From Litoreibacter meonggei (lineage in GTDB: Bacteria > Pseudomonadota > Alphaproteobacteria > Rhodobacterales > Rhodobacteraceae), in assembly GCF_003663885.1 (NCBI RefSeq), contig NZ_RCCE01000007.1:54114-118113 (forward strand): a stretch of DNA of 64,000 nucleotides. Direction: 5' to 3'. Shown here one piece after another: positions 1 through 6,794 of the stretch. The position numbers and the translations under genes are program-made. Position 1 is the first letter of the stretch. Every line of letters starts with the position of its first letter. The notes beneath the pieces are model-generated. The model was not told where the DNA came from and ran no database searches. It was given only the letters and a program-made list of their open reading frames with translations.

Positions 1-195
1 GCACGCGGGGCAACGACTGTGTTCTCGTCGCATCAACCGGAACTGGCACGGCGTTTTGCCGACCGTATCATCGGAATGCGCAACGGTCGGATCGTCTTTG
101 ATGTCGCGACGCGCGATTTGACCGATGACGCGACGGCGGCGCTCTATGATGATACAGACCCGGCATCCGGCGCACGGCTCAAGGTCGTAAGCTGA
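1..195 (+). CDS. phnC: phosphonate ABC transporter ATP-binding protein, C-terminal part
   Basis: Only the last 64 codons are in the window; the 5' end lies outside. The fragment reads S-S-H-Q-P-E-L-A-R-R, which fits the H-loop of an ABC ATPase (a conserved His after the D-loop), followed by the usual 'D-R-I-I-G-M-R-N-G-R-I-V-F-D' tail of PhnC. Its TGA overlaps the next ATG (TGATG at 193-197), so the permease is translationally coupled. In the family this subunit powers import of phosphonates across the inner membrane. PhnD must lie outside, to the left or elsewhere. Confidence 0.82.
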   Translation, partial: ARGATTVFSSHQPELARRFADRIIGMRNGRIVFDVATRDLTDDATAALYDDTDPASGARLKVVS

Positions 196-953
196 TGCGG
201 TCGCGCGATCTGGGCGGGTTCTGGGCCGGGCTGTTGGTTGCCGGTGTGGTGCTGTGGTCGCTGATCACCACCGATGTCGAACTGTCCCGACTACTGTCTG
301 CAGGCCCTCGCATTGCCGATTTCCTTGGCCGCATGTTCCCGCCGGATCCGACCATTATGGACGAGATCTGGAAGGGGAGCGCCGAGACGCTGCGGATCGC
401 GATCCTCGGCACTCTCGGTGCCGTGTTCTTTTCCGTTCCGCTTGGTATTCTCGCCTCAGAGACGATGGTGTCCGCAGCGGTGCACCGACCTGTCCGCACC
501 GTTCTGGCATTTATCCGCGCGATCCCGCTGATCCTGGTGGCGATGTTGATGGTGGGCGCGGTTGGGCTGGGGCCATTGCCCGGCATCATCGCGGTGGCGT
601 TCCACGCGACAGGCATGCTGGCCAAATTCTACGCCGAAGCGATTGATGGTGTATCTCGCGCCCCGATTGCCGCTTTGGAAAGTGCCGGAGCCGGGCCATT
701 GTTGCGTTTGCGCTATGCGATCTGGCCGCAAATGGCCCCGGTCGTGGCCCGCGACACGATCTTTCGGTTCGAGTTGAACCTGCGCGAGTCGCTGATCCTT
801 GGCATCGTCGGGGCAGGTGGAATCGGGTTCTACATTCAGACCTATGTGCGCTCGTTCCAATACGATAAGGCGGCGAGCGTGACGATTGCCGTGGTCATCA
901 TGGTGATCGCCATTGAAGGGATCAATGTTGCGCTTCGCCGCCGATTTGCCTGA
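195..953 (+). CDS. phnE: phosphonate ABC transporter permease PhnE
   Basis: A 252-residue polytopic membrane protein. After a short cytoplasmic N-terminus there is a first membrane helix (about residues 10-25), then a binding-protein-dependent permease domain with several hydrophobic helices. The EAA-like coupling loop (A-A-L-E-S-A-G-A-G-P, about residues 158-167) would contact PhnC. The sequence 'P-P-D-P-T-I-M-D-E-I-W' before the domain is typical of PhnE. Start chosen at the ATG overlapping the phnC stop. The gene is last in its operon. The following 32 bp lead into a convergent gene. Confidence 0.85.
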   Translation: MRSRDLGGFWAGLLVAGVVLWSLITTDVELSRLLSAGPRIADFLGRMFPPDPTIMDEIWKGSAETLRIAILGTLGAVFFSVPLGILASETMVSAAVHRPVRTVLAFIRAIPLILVAMLMVGAVGLGPLPGIIAVAFHATGMLAKFYAEAIDGVSRAPIAALESAGAGPLLRLRYAIWPQMAPVVARDTIFRFELNLRESLILGIVGAGGIGFYIQTYVRSFQYDKAASVTIAVVIMVIAIEGINVALRRRFA

Positions 954-985
954 TCTGGTTGAGCTTCAGTGAGTCTCAGAAGCTG

Positions 986-1498
986 CTAGGCATAAATCTC
1001 GATGGGTGTCCCATCGCGCACCATTGCGTAGACCTCTTCGACCTGCCGGTCGGTGACCGAGATACATCCAGCCGTCCAGTCCCGCTTGTCCATTGGATCG
1101 ATACCCTTTCGGGGGCCTCCATGGATGAAGATATCACCGCCGGGCGACTTGCCCTGCGCTGCAGCAAAGGCGATGTCCGCCTCGTTCGGGTAGGAGATGC
1201 CGACAGACAGATGAAACAGGCTGTCCGGATTGCGTCGATCGATGGTGTACGCACCTTCAGGCGTGCGTCCATCGCCCTCGAATTGCTTGTGTCCTTCCGG
1301 CGCGAAGCCAAGGCCGACAGGGTACGTTTTGAGCACTCCGTCCGCGCCATCGAGCACCAGCAGCCTCTCCGACTTGTATAGGCGCACCCGCGTCACTTCT
1401 GGCCCTGTGTAAGAGCGGAACTTGCTTGCGCATCCCGAGAGAAAGGCCGCCACGCCACCCAAGAGAAAAAAACGTCTCGGAAGTCTGTCAATCATCAC
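986..1498 (-). CDS. L,D-transpeptidase (YkuD) lipoprotein
   Basis: 170 residues. The N-terminus has a short basic region, a hydrophobic stretch and a lipobox (L-S-G-C, Cys23), so it is probably lipid-anchored in the periplasm. The YkuD catalytic signature is intact: His126 in I-H-G-G and Cys145 in T-A-G-C-I-S-V. The family makes 3-3 peptidoglycan cross-links or attaches proteins to peptidoglycan. It faces phnE convergently. Two ATGs (1498 and 1495) are possible starts. A second, Tat-type L,D-transpeptidase lies at 9698-10360, so this island carries two envelope-remodelling enzymes around metal genes. Confidence 0.85.
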   Translation of the reverse strand: MMIDRLPRRFFLLGGVAAFLSGCASKFRSYTGPEVTRVRLYKSERLLVLDGADGVLKTYPVGLGFAPEGHKQFEGDGRTPEGAYTIDRRNPDSLFHLSVGISYPNEADIAFAAAQGKSPGGDIFIHGGPRKGIDPMDKRDWTAGCISVTDRQVEEVYAMVRDGTPIEIYA

Positions 1499-1625
1499 TG
1501 CTCGATGCCCCTTTTTCGGACTAATTGATTAAGGCAAGAATATTAAGAAGTTGATTTTGGATCAACCGTTGCCAGCGAGCGAAAGACTTTCCAACTGCTG
1601 CGGGCGTGCATGAATGTCAACAAGC

Positions 1626-2540
1626 TCAAGTGCCGTAAACATGGCAAGAATCCAGCTCCCTGTCTGGCGTTTCCATCTCGAGGGTGCTGTGTTCTACTCC
1701 GAACTTATGGATTAGAATTGCTTCGATGTGATCCCTGATGGCTTCGGCTTTAGGCCAATTCGGTACTGTGACAACGACATGAGCGTCGATGGCCAGTCTC
1801 TGTTCCGGGAGCCGCCAGAAGTGTAGATGATGAATATCTTGCACCCCTTCTACGGAAATTATTTGTTGCACAACATCTGCCGCATCCAGGTTTGATGGCG
1901 CTCCAAGCAGCGACGATCTAAGCGCCTCCCCAATACCGCGGAGGGCGAACCAAAGAAGCGCGCCGGACAATAAAACTGCAATAATCGTGTCAGTTCGCCC
2001 GGAACCAAGCAACAAAATAGCTACGCCGCCAGCGAGAACTGGTAGCAAGAACGCTAAACGGTCTGACCATAGGGGCGGTGATGTGCCGATTTTACGTCGG
2101 CGCCACGATGTTGGTGCCGGTTTCGAGAACACCAGTAACTCAATCCCTATCAAGACAGAGACGAGCACCACTATGATCCAGCCTTGCGCCAGATGAGGGG
2201 AATTTAGGCGCATAACGCCGTGGTAAATGACCGAAGCGGATAGCAGTGCCACAGCAACACAACCCGCCAACTCTGTCGCAATTTCCAATCGCCCATATCC
2301 CAGGACAACGCGGTCCTCTTCCTGACGTTGTGTCAGTCTAGTGGCCACTGAACTCAACAACAACTCGACCACGTCCGAAGCGTAGAGCAATGCGATGGCA
2401 ATAAGGGCAAGGCTTCCAGAAAAAAGGCTGCCGACTGACAACGCCAAGGCAATCGGCAAGTACAACCACTTGTTCCGTCGCGCTTGCCTCTGACAACTGG
2501 CGACGCCCGCCAACACTTCGATTTGCTTATCGCTCTTCAT
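1626..2540 (-). CDS. divergent cation diffusion facilitator (CDF) transporter
   Basis: About 304 residues from the ATG at 2540. There are roughly six membrane helices, then a cytoplasmic C-terminal domain with the CDF signature 'V-E-G-V-Q-D-I-H-H-L-H-F-W' and a His/Glu-rich end ('V-E-H-S-T-L-E-M-E'). CDF proteins export Zn, Cd, Co or related ions in exchange for protons. The helix-2 and helix-5 motifs that normally read HxxxD are not canonical here (A-S-D-V-V-E-L and W-S-D-R-L-A-F), so substrate and even transport are uncertain. A GTG at 2654 would add 38 residues including C-K-K-C; neither start has a strong ribosome site. A MerR-type promoter lies upstream at 2738-2768. Confidence 0.75.
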   Translation of the reverse strand: MKSDKQIEVLAGVASCQRQARRNKWLYLPIALALSVGSLFSGSLALIAIALLYASDVVELLLSSVATRLTQRQEEDRVVLGYGRLEIATELAGCVAVALLSASVIYHGVMRLNSPHLAQGWIIVVLVSVLIGIELLVFSKPAPTSWRRRKIGTSPPLWSDRLAFLLPVLAGGVAILLLGSGRTDTIIAVLLSGALLWFALRGIGEALRSSLLGAPSNLDAADVVQQIISVEGVQDIHHLHFWRLPEQRLAIDAHVVVTVPNWPKAEAIRDHIEAILIHKFGVEHSTLEMETPDRELDSCHVYGT

Positions 2541-2737
2541 GTACCGGCCAAACCTTGTCTGGCCGGGCTCTCTGCTCAACCAGAATACTGCCGCTGATCT
2601 CCGTGCGTCGATGCACTTTTTGCAACGCAGCAGACGCTCTTCTTCCCTTGTCACTCTCTCTCAAGGACACGATCAGAAGATCTTTGAAACAGGCGAGATT
2701 GCCATCGCAAGTCTGGCTCCTCCACAGCTCAACATAA

Positions 2738-2768
2738 AGTCTACAACCTCTAGCAACTAGAAGTTCAA
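2738..2768 (-). promoter_or_regulatory. MerR-type metal-responsive promoter for the CDF gene
   Basis: Read on the minus strand: -35 TTGAAC (2768-2763), a 19-nt spacer containing the dyad CTAGTTGCTAG, and -10 TAGACT (2743-2738). The over-long 19-nt spacer with a centred dyad is the hallmark of promoters activated by MerR-family regulators such as ZntR, CadR or PbrR. It points to the CDF gene at 2540. Near-copies occur at 9169-9199 and 10422-10452. Confidence 0.75.
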
Positions 2769-2825
2769 GCAAATTCGCTCCGATTAGGATCAATCACAGC
2801 CGATACCCAAAGTATGCAACATCTG

Positions 2826-4199
2826 TCACCGTTGGATCAGTTGCGGCATATCTGCGGTCCCAAGGGCCATCTCAGGCAGCCAAGTGATAAGCTGAGGAAA
2901 CGAGATCAGCGCCGCGATCAATGCGATCTCAATGGCAACAAGCGGTACCGCACCGCGATAGATATCGGAAAGATTGATGCCCTTCGGTGCCGCCATCTTG
3001 GCAAAGAATAGAGCATAGCCGAAAGGCGGCGTCAGAAAGGATGTCTGCAAGGCCAGTGCAATCAGGCCAGCAATCCAGATTTGCGCAAAGTAGGCAGAGC
3101 CGACGTGATCTGCGAAATCGAGCTCTGAAATAATCGGCATCAGTACGGGTACAAAGACCAGCAGCACCTCGATCCAGTCAAAAACAAACCCAAGTATGAT
3201 GATCACGCCAAGGAGGATCGCCAACAGTTCCCATTGGGTGAGATCGAATGCGGATATCCACTCGAAGATGACGTCCGGTCCACCGACCAGGTGGAAACTG
3301 AGCGAAAACACCGATGCGCCCAATACGATGAAGAAGACCATCGACGTCATCGTGCTTGTCTGCACCGTGACAGAGTTCAACGATGAGAAAGACAAGCGCT
3401 TTCGCGCCAGCGCGACCAATAGCGCGCCAAAAACCCCTACTCCAGCCGCCTCTGTTAGTGTCGCAAAGCCCAGAATGATGCTGAGCGGAATGGATGCGAT
3501 AACCGCGACAGACGCGAGTACAAACAAGAGGTCTGACACAAGATTGGTCTTGGGTGCGTCCAGCGGGATTTCGACGGTTTTCCGCAAGGTGAAGGCAAAG
3601 TAGATCGCGAAGGCCATGACCATCAGAAGAACAGGCACGATGAGGGCCACATACATCAATCCGATGCGCAGGTAGAACACGTTCGAGATGAAGAACAGCA
3701 TCACGGCAGGCGGGAACACGACACCCAGTGCTCCAGAAGCTGCGACAGCGCCTCCTGCGGTTCGCGGTGCGTAGCCCGACGCCATCATCGGGGCATAGGC
3801 CACCAACGCCACAGTGATGACCGATGCGCCGATCACCCCGGCGGCGGGCGCAAGAACAAGGCCGATCAGCAAAGTCGCAATGGCGTAGCGACCCGGAACG
3901 CCCGTCAGAAGACGGCCCAGCAAGCGAAACATGGTTTCGGCAACCCCGCTGGCATTGAGGATCAGGCCAAGAAAAATCAACATTGGAACGCTGGTGAATT
4001 GGACTGATTCATTGGTCAATACACCACGGGCCCGCAGGTAGATCAGCCCCAGATGCTGGAAATCAGTGATCCCCACCCAAACCGCAGCCACAAACCCCAA
4101 AAAGCCTGTCCCCGCGAGCACCAGAGCCACCGGAAAGCCGCTGAAGACCCCGATGGCCATCACGACAAGCATGGCAACCGTGAAGACCTCATTCACCAT
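2826..4199 (-). CDS. dctM: TRAP transporter large permease, DctM family
   Basis: About 457 residues with some 12 predicted membrane helices and the DctM/SiaM pattern (an early G-F-P-V-A-L segment, 'G-V-V-F-P-P-A-V-M', and 'F-D-W-I-E-V-L-L-V-F-V-P'). TRAP large permeases form the sodium-coupled channel for organic acids. Start set at the ATG at 4199, which overlaps the end of dctQ by 11 nt. No DctP periplasmic binding protein is found in the window. It is the last gene of a minus-strand row that begins with the HMA-CDF and lspA genes. Confidence 0.88.
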   Translation of the reverse strand: MVNEVFTVAMLVVMAIGVFSGFPVALVLAGTGFLGFVAAVWVGITDFQHLGLIYLRARGVLTNESVQFTSVPMLIFLGLILNASGVAETMFRLLGRLLTGVPGRYAIATLLIGLVLAPAAGVIGASVITVALVAYAPMMASGYAPRTAGGAVAASGALGVVFPPAVMLFFISNVFYLRIGLMYVALIVPVLLMVMAFAIYFAFTLRKTVEIPLDAPKTNLVSDLLFVLASVAVIASIPLSIILGFATLTEAAGVGVFGALLVALARKRLSFSSLNSVTVQTSTMTSMVFFIVLGASVFSLSFHLVGGPDVIFEWISAFDLTQWELLAILLGVIIILGFVFDWIEVLLVFVPVLMPIISELDFADHVGSAYFAQIWIAGLIALALQTSFLTPPFGYALFFAKMAAPKGINLSDIYRGAVPLVAIEIALIAALISFPQLITWLPEMALGTADMPQLIQR

Positions 4200-4710
4200 T
4201 GTGCAGGCCGCTTGCTTGTTCCGGTGCACCTTGCGCACGTCTCCCTGTCAGAAAGGCGATGTTGCGAAGGGCTACGATCATCCCGGCAAGAGCCAGCAAG
4301 ATGGGGCCGATGACTCCGGCAATGCGTTGTGCCCACAACTGGGTTTCCGCGTATTTCGTGGTGCGCATCAAACCGTCCCATCCGTAGTAGGTCAGGATGG
4401 CGGCGAGCGGCAGAAGGACAAAAAGGCCGCCAATCAGTTCGATCCACGCAATGCGGCGGGCGGACCAATGTCTGCGAAGAACATCAACGCGCACGTGACC
4501 GTCGCGCAGATAGGTATACCCAAAGGTCAAGAAAATCAGGATGAACAGCAGTGACGTGGACAGGTCGGGCAAATAGCTCGACACGCCAAGTTGTAGCTTG
4601 CGATCCAGCATCTGAAGCGCGCCATAAGCAGCAATCGAAACAACTGTCAGCCACGCAGTCACGACGCCGATGCCGCGAATGCCACGGTCAATCCAATCCA
4701 AAAATCTCAA
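4189..4710 (-). CDS. dctQ: TRAP transporter small permease, DctQ family
   Basis: 173 residues with four hydrophobic helices and the conserved 'F-G-Y-T-Y-L-R-D-G-H-V-R-V-D' loop of DctQ. It pairs with the overlapping DctM to form the inner-membrane part of a TRAP importer. Only 37 bp separate its start from the lspA stop, so it may be transcribed with the metal genes upstream. The absence of a DctP partner nearby means the substrate cannot be guessed. Confidence 0.85.
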   Translation of the reverse strand: MRFLDWIDRGIRGIGVVTAWLTVVSIAAYGALQMLDRKLQLGVSSYLPDLSTSLLFILIFLTFGYTYLRDGHVRVDVLRRHWSARRIAWIELIGGLFVLLPLAAILTYYGWDGLMRTTKYAETQLWAQRIAGVIGPILLALAGMIVALRNIAFLTGRRAQGAPEQASGLHNGE

Positions 4711-4747
4711 GCCGAATTCCCTCCCAAAGTTCTTTGCCTGTTAGCTG

Positions 4748-5257
4748 TTATCCCCCCGTGACATCTCCCTTGCGATTGTCTTTTTCCCGATTTTCCGGCC
4801 TGACTTTCGAGGCGCGAAAGCCGTCCCAGGACAGCAGTGCCGCCCCGCAGAAAATCGCCACGTCAGCGAGGTTGAAGGACGGCCAGTGGTATGTTCCGAA
4901 ATGAAAATCCAGAAAGTCAGGGACCGCCTGATAACGCAGCCGGTCGATGACATTGCCGAGCGCACCGCCGATGATCAGACCGAGAGCAGCAGCCGTCAGC
5001 CTGTCCGGTGCGCGCCATAACCAGATCAGCAGCCCTGCCATGATCGCGGTAGCAAGCACGACGAGACCCCACCAAGGCACGATCCCGCCGAGCATGCCGA
5101 AGCTGACCCCATCGTTCAGGACACGAACGAGATTGAGAAAGGGCAGAACCTCGACCCCATGTTCAAGCGCCGGGGTGTTCAGGGCAAGCGCCTTGGTGCC
5201 CTGATCGAGACCGAATGCTGCAATCGCACAGAGCCCACCCAGAACGCGGTTGTTCAT
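4748..5257 (-). CDS. lspA: lipoprotein signal peptidase (signal peptidase II)
   Basis: 169 residues, four membrane helices. Catalytic aspartates are present: Asp105 in G-N-V-I-D-R and Asp132 in F-N-L-A-D-V, plus the N-terminal D-Q-G-T-K motif. The enzyme cleaves prolipoproteins after lipidation. Start chosen at 5257, where ATG overlaps the TGA of the upstream CDF gene (ATGA). An extra signal peptidase in a metal operon is known from lead resistance loci (PbrC or the PbrB-PbrC fusions), so this copy is probably an accessory paralogue. Small lipoproteins encoded nearby (9390) could be substrates; that is inference. Confidence 0.9.
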   Translation of the reverse strand: MNNRVLGGLCAIAAFGLDQGTKALALNTPALEHGVEVLPFLNLVRVLNDGVSFGMLGGIVPWWGLVVLATAIMAGLLIWLWRAPDRLTAAALGLIIGGALGNVIDRLRYQAVPDFLDFHFGTYHWPSFNLADVAIFCGAALLSWDGFRASKVRPENREKDNRKGDVTGG

Positions 5258-6102
5258 GCCGCCGCCTTCAAGTCGGAGCGTGCATCGCGGATGATCGACC
5301 AGGAAGAATGCAGGAATAACCCGGCGATGCCGAAGGCGACAATGAGGTCGGGCCACGCGCTACCCAGCCAAACCACCAGACCGGCCGCGACAACGACTGC
5401 CGCATTGCCAATGGCGTCGTTGCGCGAGAACAGCCAGACGGCACGCATGTTCGCGTCCCCCTTCCGGTACTGCAGCAACGGCAGCACGGAGATGACATTG
5501 ATCACAAGAGCAATCAGGCCCAGAAGCCCCATCAGCATGGCGTCTGGGGTTGTCGGCTCGAATGCCCGCATGATGGTTGTCCCAAAGACGCCAAGGCCAA
5601 GCAGGCCGAGGAAGATGCCCTGGATCAGGGCCGACCGCGCTCGCCAAGCGAGGCTCCAGCCGATGGCCAACAGGCCGAGGAAGGTGATTGCGCCGTCGCC
5701 GATGAAATCGAGCGCATCGGCCTTCACAGCCTGTGACCCGGCGATGAACCCGCCAATCATTTCCAGAACGCCGTAACCGACATTCAGAATCACGACGATC
5801 CAGAGCGCGCGTCGGTAGGCCGGGTCCTGATGGGCCGCACCTTGCTGAATATCCTCGTCGCTCTCGATACGGTCAAACCCATAACCTGTTGTCTCAACGG
5901 CTTTTTCGATCTCCGGCAAGTGCGCTTCAGGGGCATTCAGAGTCATGATATGGGTCGCCGCTGATACTTTCACTGCGTCGGGCGCGACACCTGCAGATTG
6001 CGCCGCCCGCTCGATCTGGGCGGCATCCTTGGCGCAATCCATGCCGGAAACGCGGTAACGGAAGGATGGGATATCTGCTATCGCGCTTTCTGCGTTGGCC
6101 AT
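5254..6102 (-). CDS. HMA-domain cation transporter, CDF family
   Basis: 282 residues. Residues 10-80 form a heavy-metal-associated (HMA) domain with G-M-D-C-A-K-D: the first metal Cys is present, the second is replaced by Asp. Residues about 95-280 are a six-helix CDF/CzcD-like transporter with D-F-I-G-D in helix 2 and N-D-A-I-G-N in helix 5. It probably exports Zn, Cd or Pb. Start at the ATG at 6102 with AGGAGG 9 nt upstream; longer readings lack a ribosome site. It is divergent from the ArsR gene across a 44-bp region holding a perfect dyad, and overlaps lspA by 4 nt. Confidence 0.85.
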   Translation of the reverse strand: MANAESAIADIPSFRYRVSGMDCAKDAAQIERAAQSAGVAPDAVKVSAATHIMTLNAPEAHLPEIEKAVETTGYGFDRIESDEDIQQGAAHQDPAYRRALWIVVILNVGYGVLEMIGGFIAGSQAVKADALDFIGDGAITFLGLLAIGWSLAWRARSALIQGIFLGLLGLGVFGTTIMRAFEPTTPDAMLMGLLGLIALVINVISVLPLLQYRKGDANMRAVWLFSRNDAIGNAAVVVAAGLVVWLGSAWPDLIVAFGIAGLFLHSSWSIIRDARSDLKAAA

Positions 6103-6140
6103 GATCGCAGTCCTCCTGCTAAAGTGGGAAAAGAGATAAT

Positions 6141-6160
6141 ATATCAGTGAGTAATGATAT
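6141..6160. promoter_or_regulatory. candidate ArsR/CmtR operator
   Basis: A perfect inverted repeat: ATATCA at 6141-6146 and TGATAT at 6155-6160 around 8 nt. It lies between the divergent CDF and arsR genes and covers the first codons of arsR. ArsR-family repressors typically bind such AT-rich dyads. Inference: autorepression plus control of the CDF-lspA row. Confidence 0.55.
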
Positions 6161-6509
6161 GGATCAAATTGTCGCCTGCTGCAATAGTGGGACAACCGCT
6201 ATTGAGCGAAGAGCGAAGCTGTTTCGCGGTTTTGCGGACCCAAGCCGCCTCGCGATTCTCGACGCCTTATGCGATGCGCCGTTGGCCGTTCATGAGATTG
6301 TGACTTGTACGAAGTTATCGCAACCAAATGTCTCCAACCATCTCCGGTGTCTTCTGGATTGTGGGCTTGTCGCCAGCGACCGAGACGGACGTTTCATCCG
6401 CTACCGTATCAGCAGCCCGCGCATCAAAGCTCTCTTGAATGACGTGGACACCCTTCTCGATGCGGTCGCGGAGGGTATAGAGGCCTGTGACAATTATCGC
6501 GGAACATAA
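6147..6509 (+). CDS. ArsR/SmtB-family metal sensor, CmtR-like
   Basis: About 120 residues (GTG at 6147) or 116 (ATG at 6159). A winged-helix ArsR domain with recognition helix 'L-S-Q-P-N-V-S-N-H-L-R-C-L-L-D-C-G-L-V'. The two cysteines spaced Cys-x3-Cys in that helix match the metal site of the Cd/Pb sensor CmtR, and a third Cys near the C-terminus (I-E-A-C-D-N-Y) fits its third ligand. An extra Cys pair is at the N-terminus (V-A-C-C). Family behaviour: repress in the metal-free state and release DNA when Cd or Pb binds. It is divergent from the CDF-lspA genes. Confidence 0.82.
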   Translation: MSNDMDQIVACCNSGTTAIERRAKLFRGFADPSRLAILDALCDAPLAVHEIVTCTKLSQPNVSNHLRCLLDCGLVASDRDGRFIRYRISSPRIKALLNDVDTLLDAVAEGIEACDNYRGT

Positions 6510-6794
6510 GCGGTCGTTTCTGCTGCCATGCCCTGCTGATGCGAGATCAATTGCCTAATCTGGACAAAAACCCCGGCAACACTTTCGAGATCTTGGCAGG
6601 TTTTTGCCCTTGGCGATTGTGGTTACGACAAGGTCAGTGGTGTGGGGTCGAACGGTCTTTCGCTGTGGTTGGACCAATGGCCGTTTTGGTTGGTCAGCGC
6701 ACCATTGACCGAGGGACAATAGTCGACACCTAGCGATCAATCAAATCGATAAGTCGCAAGCCGCCCCTCCCACAGGTTCTAGCCAGTCACATTG
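6510..6794. other. intergenic region, no gene seen
   Basis: 285 bp between the arsR stop and the convergent ATPase stop. Short open frames on both strands have no ribosome site and no family resemblance. No clear terminator hairpin was recognised. Confidence 0.5.
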
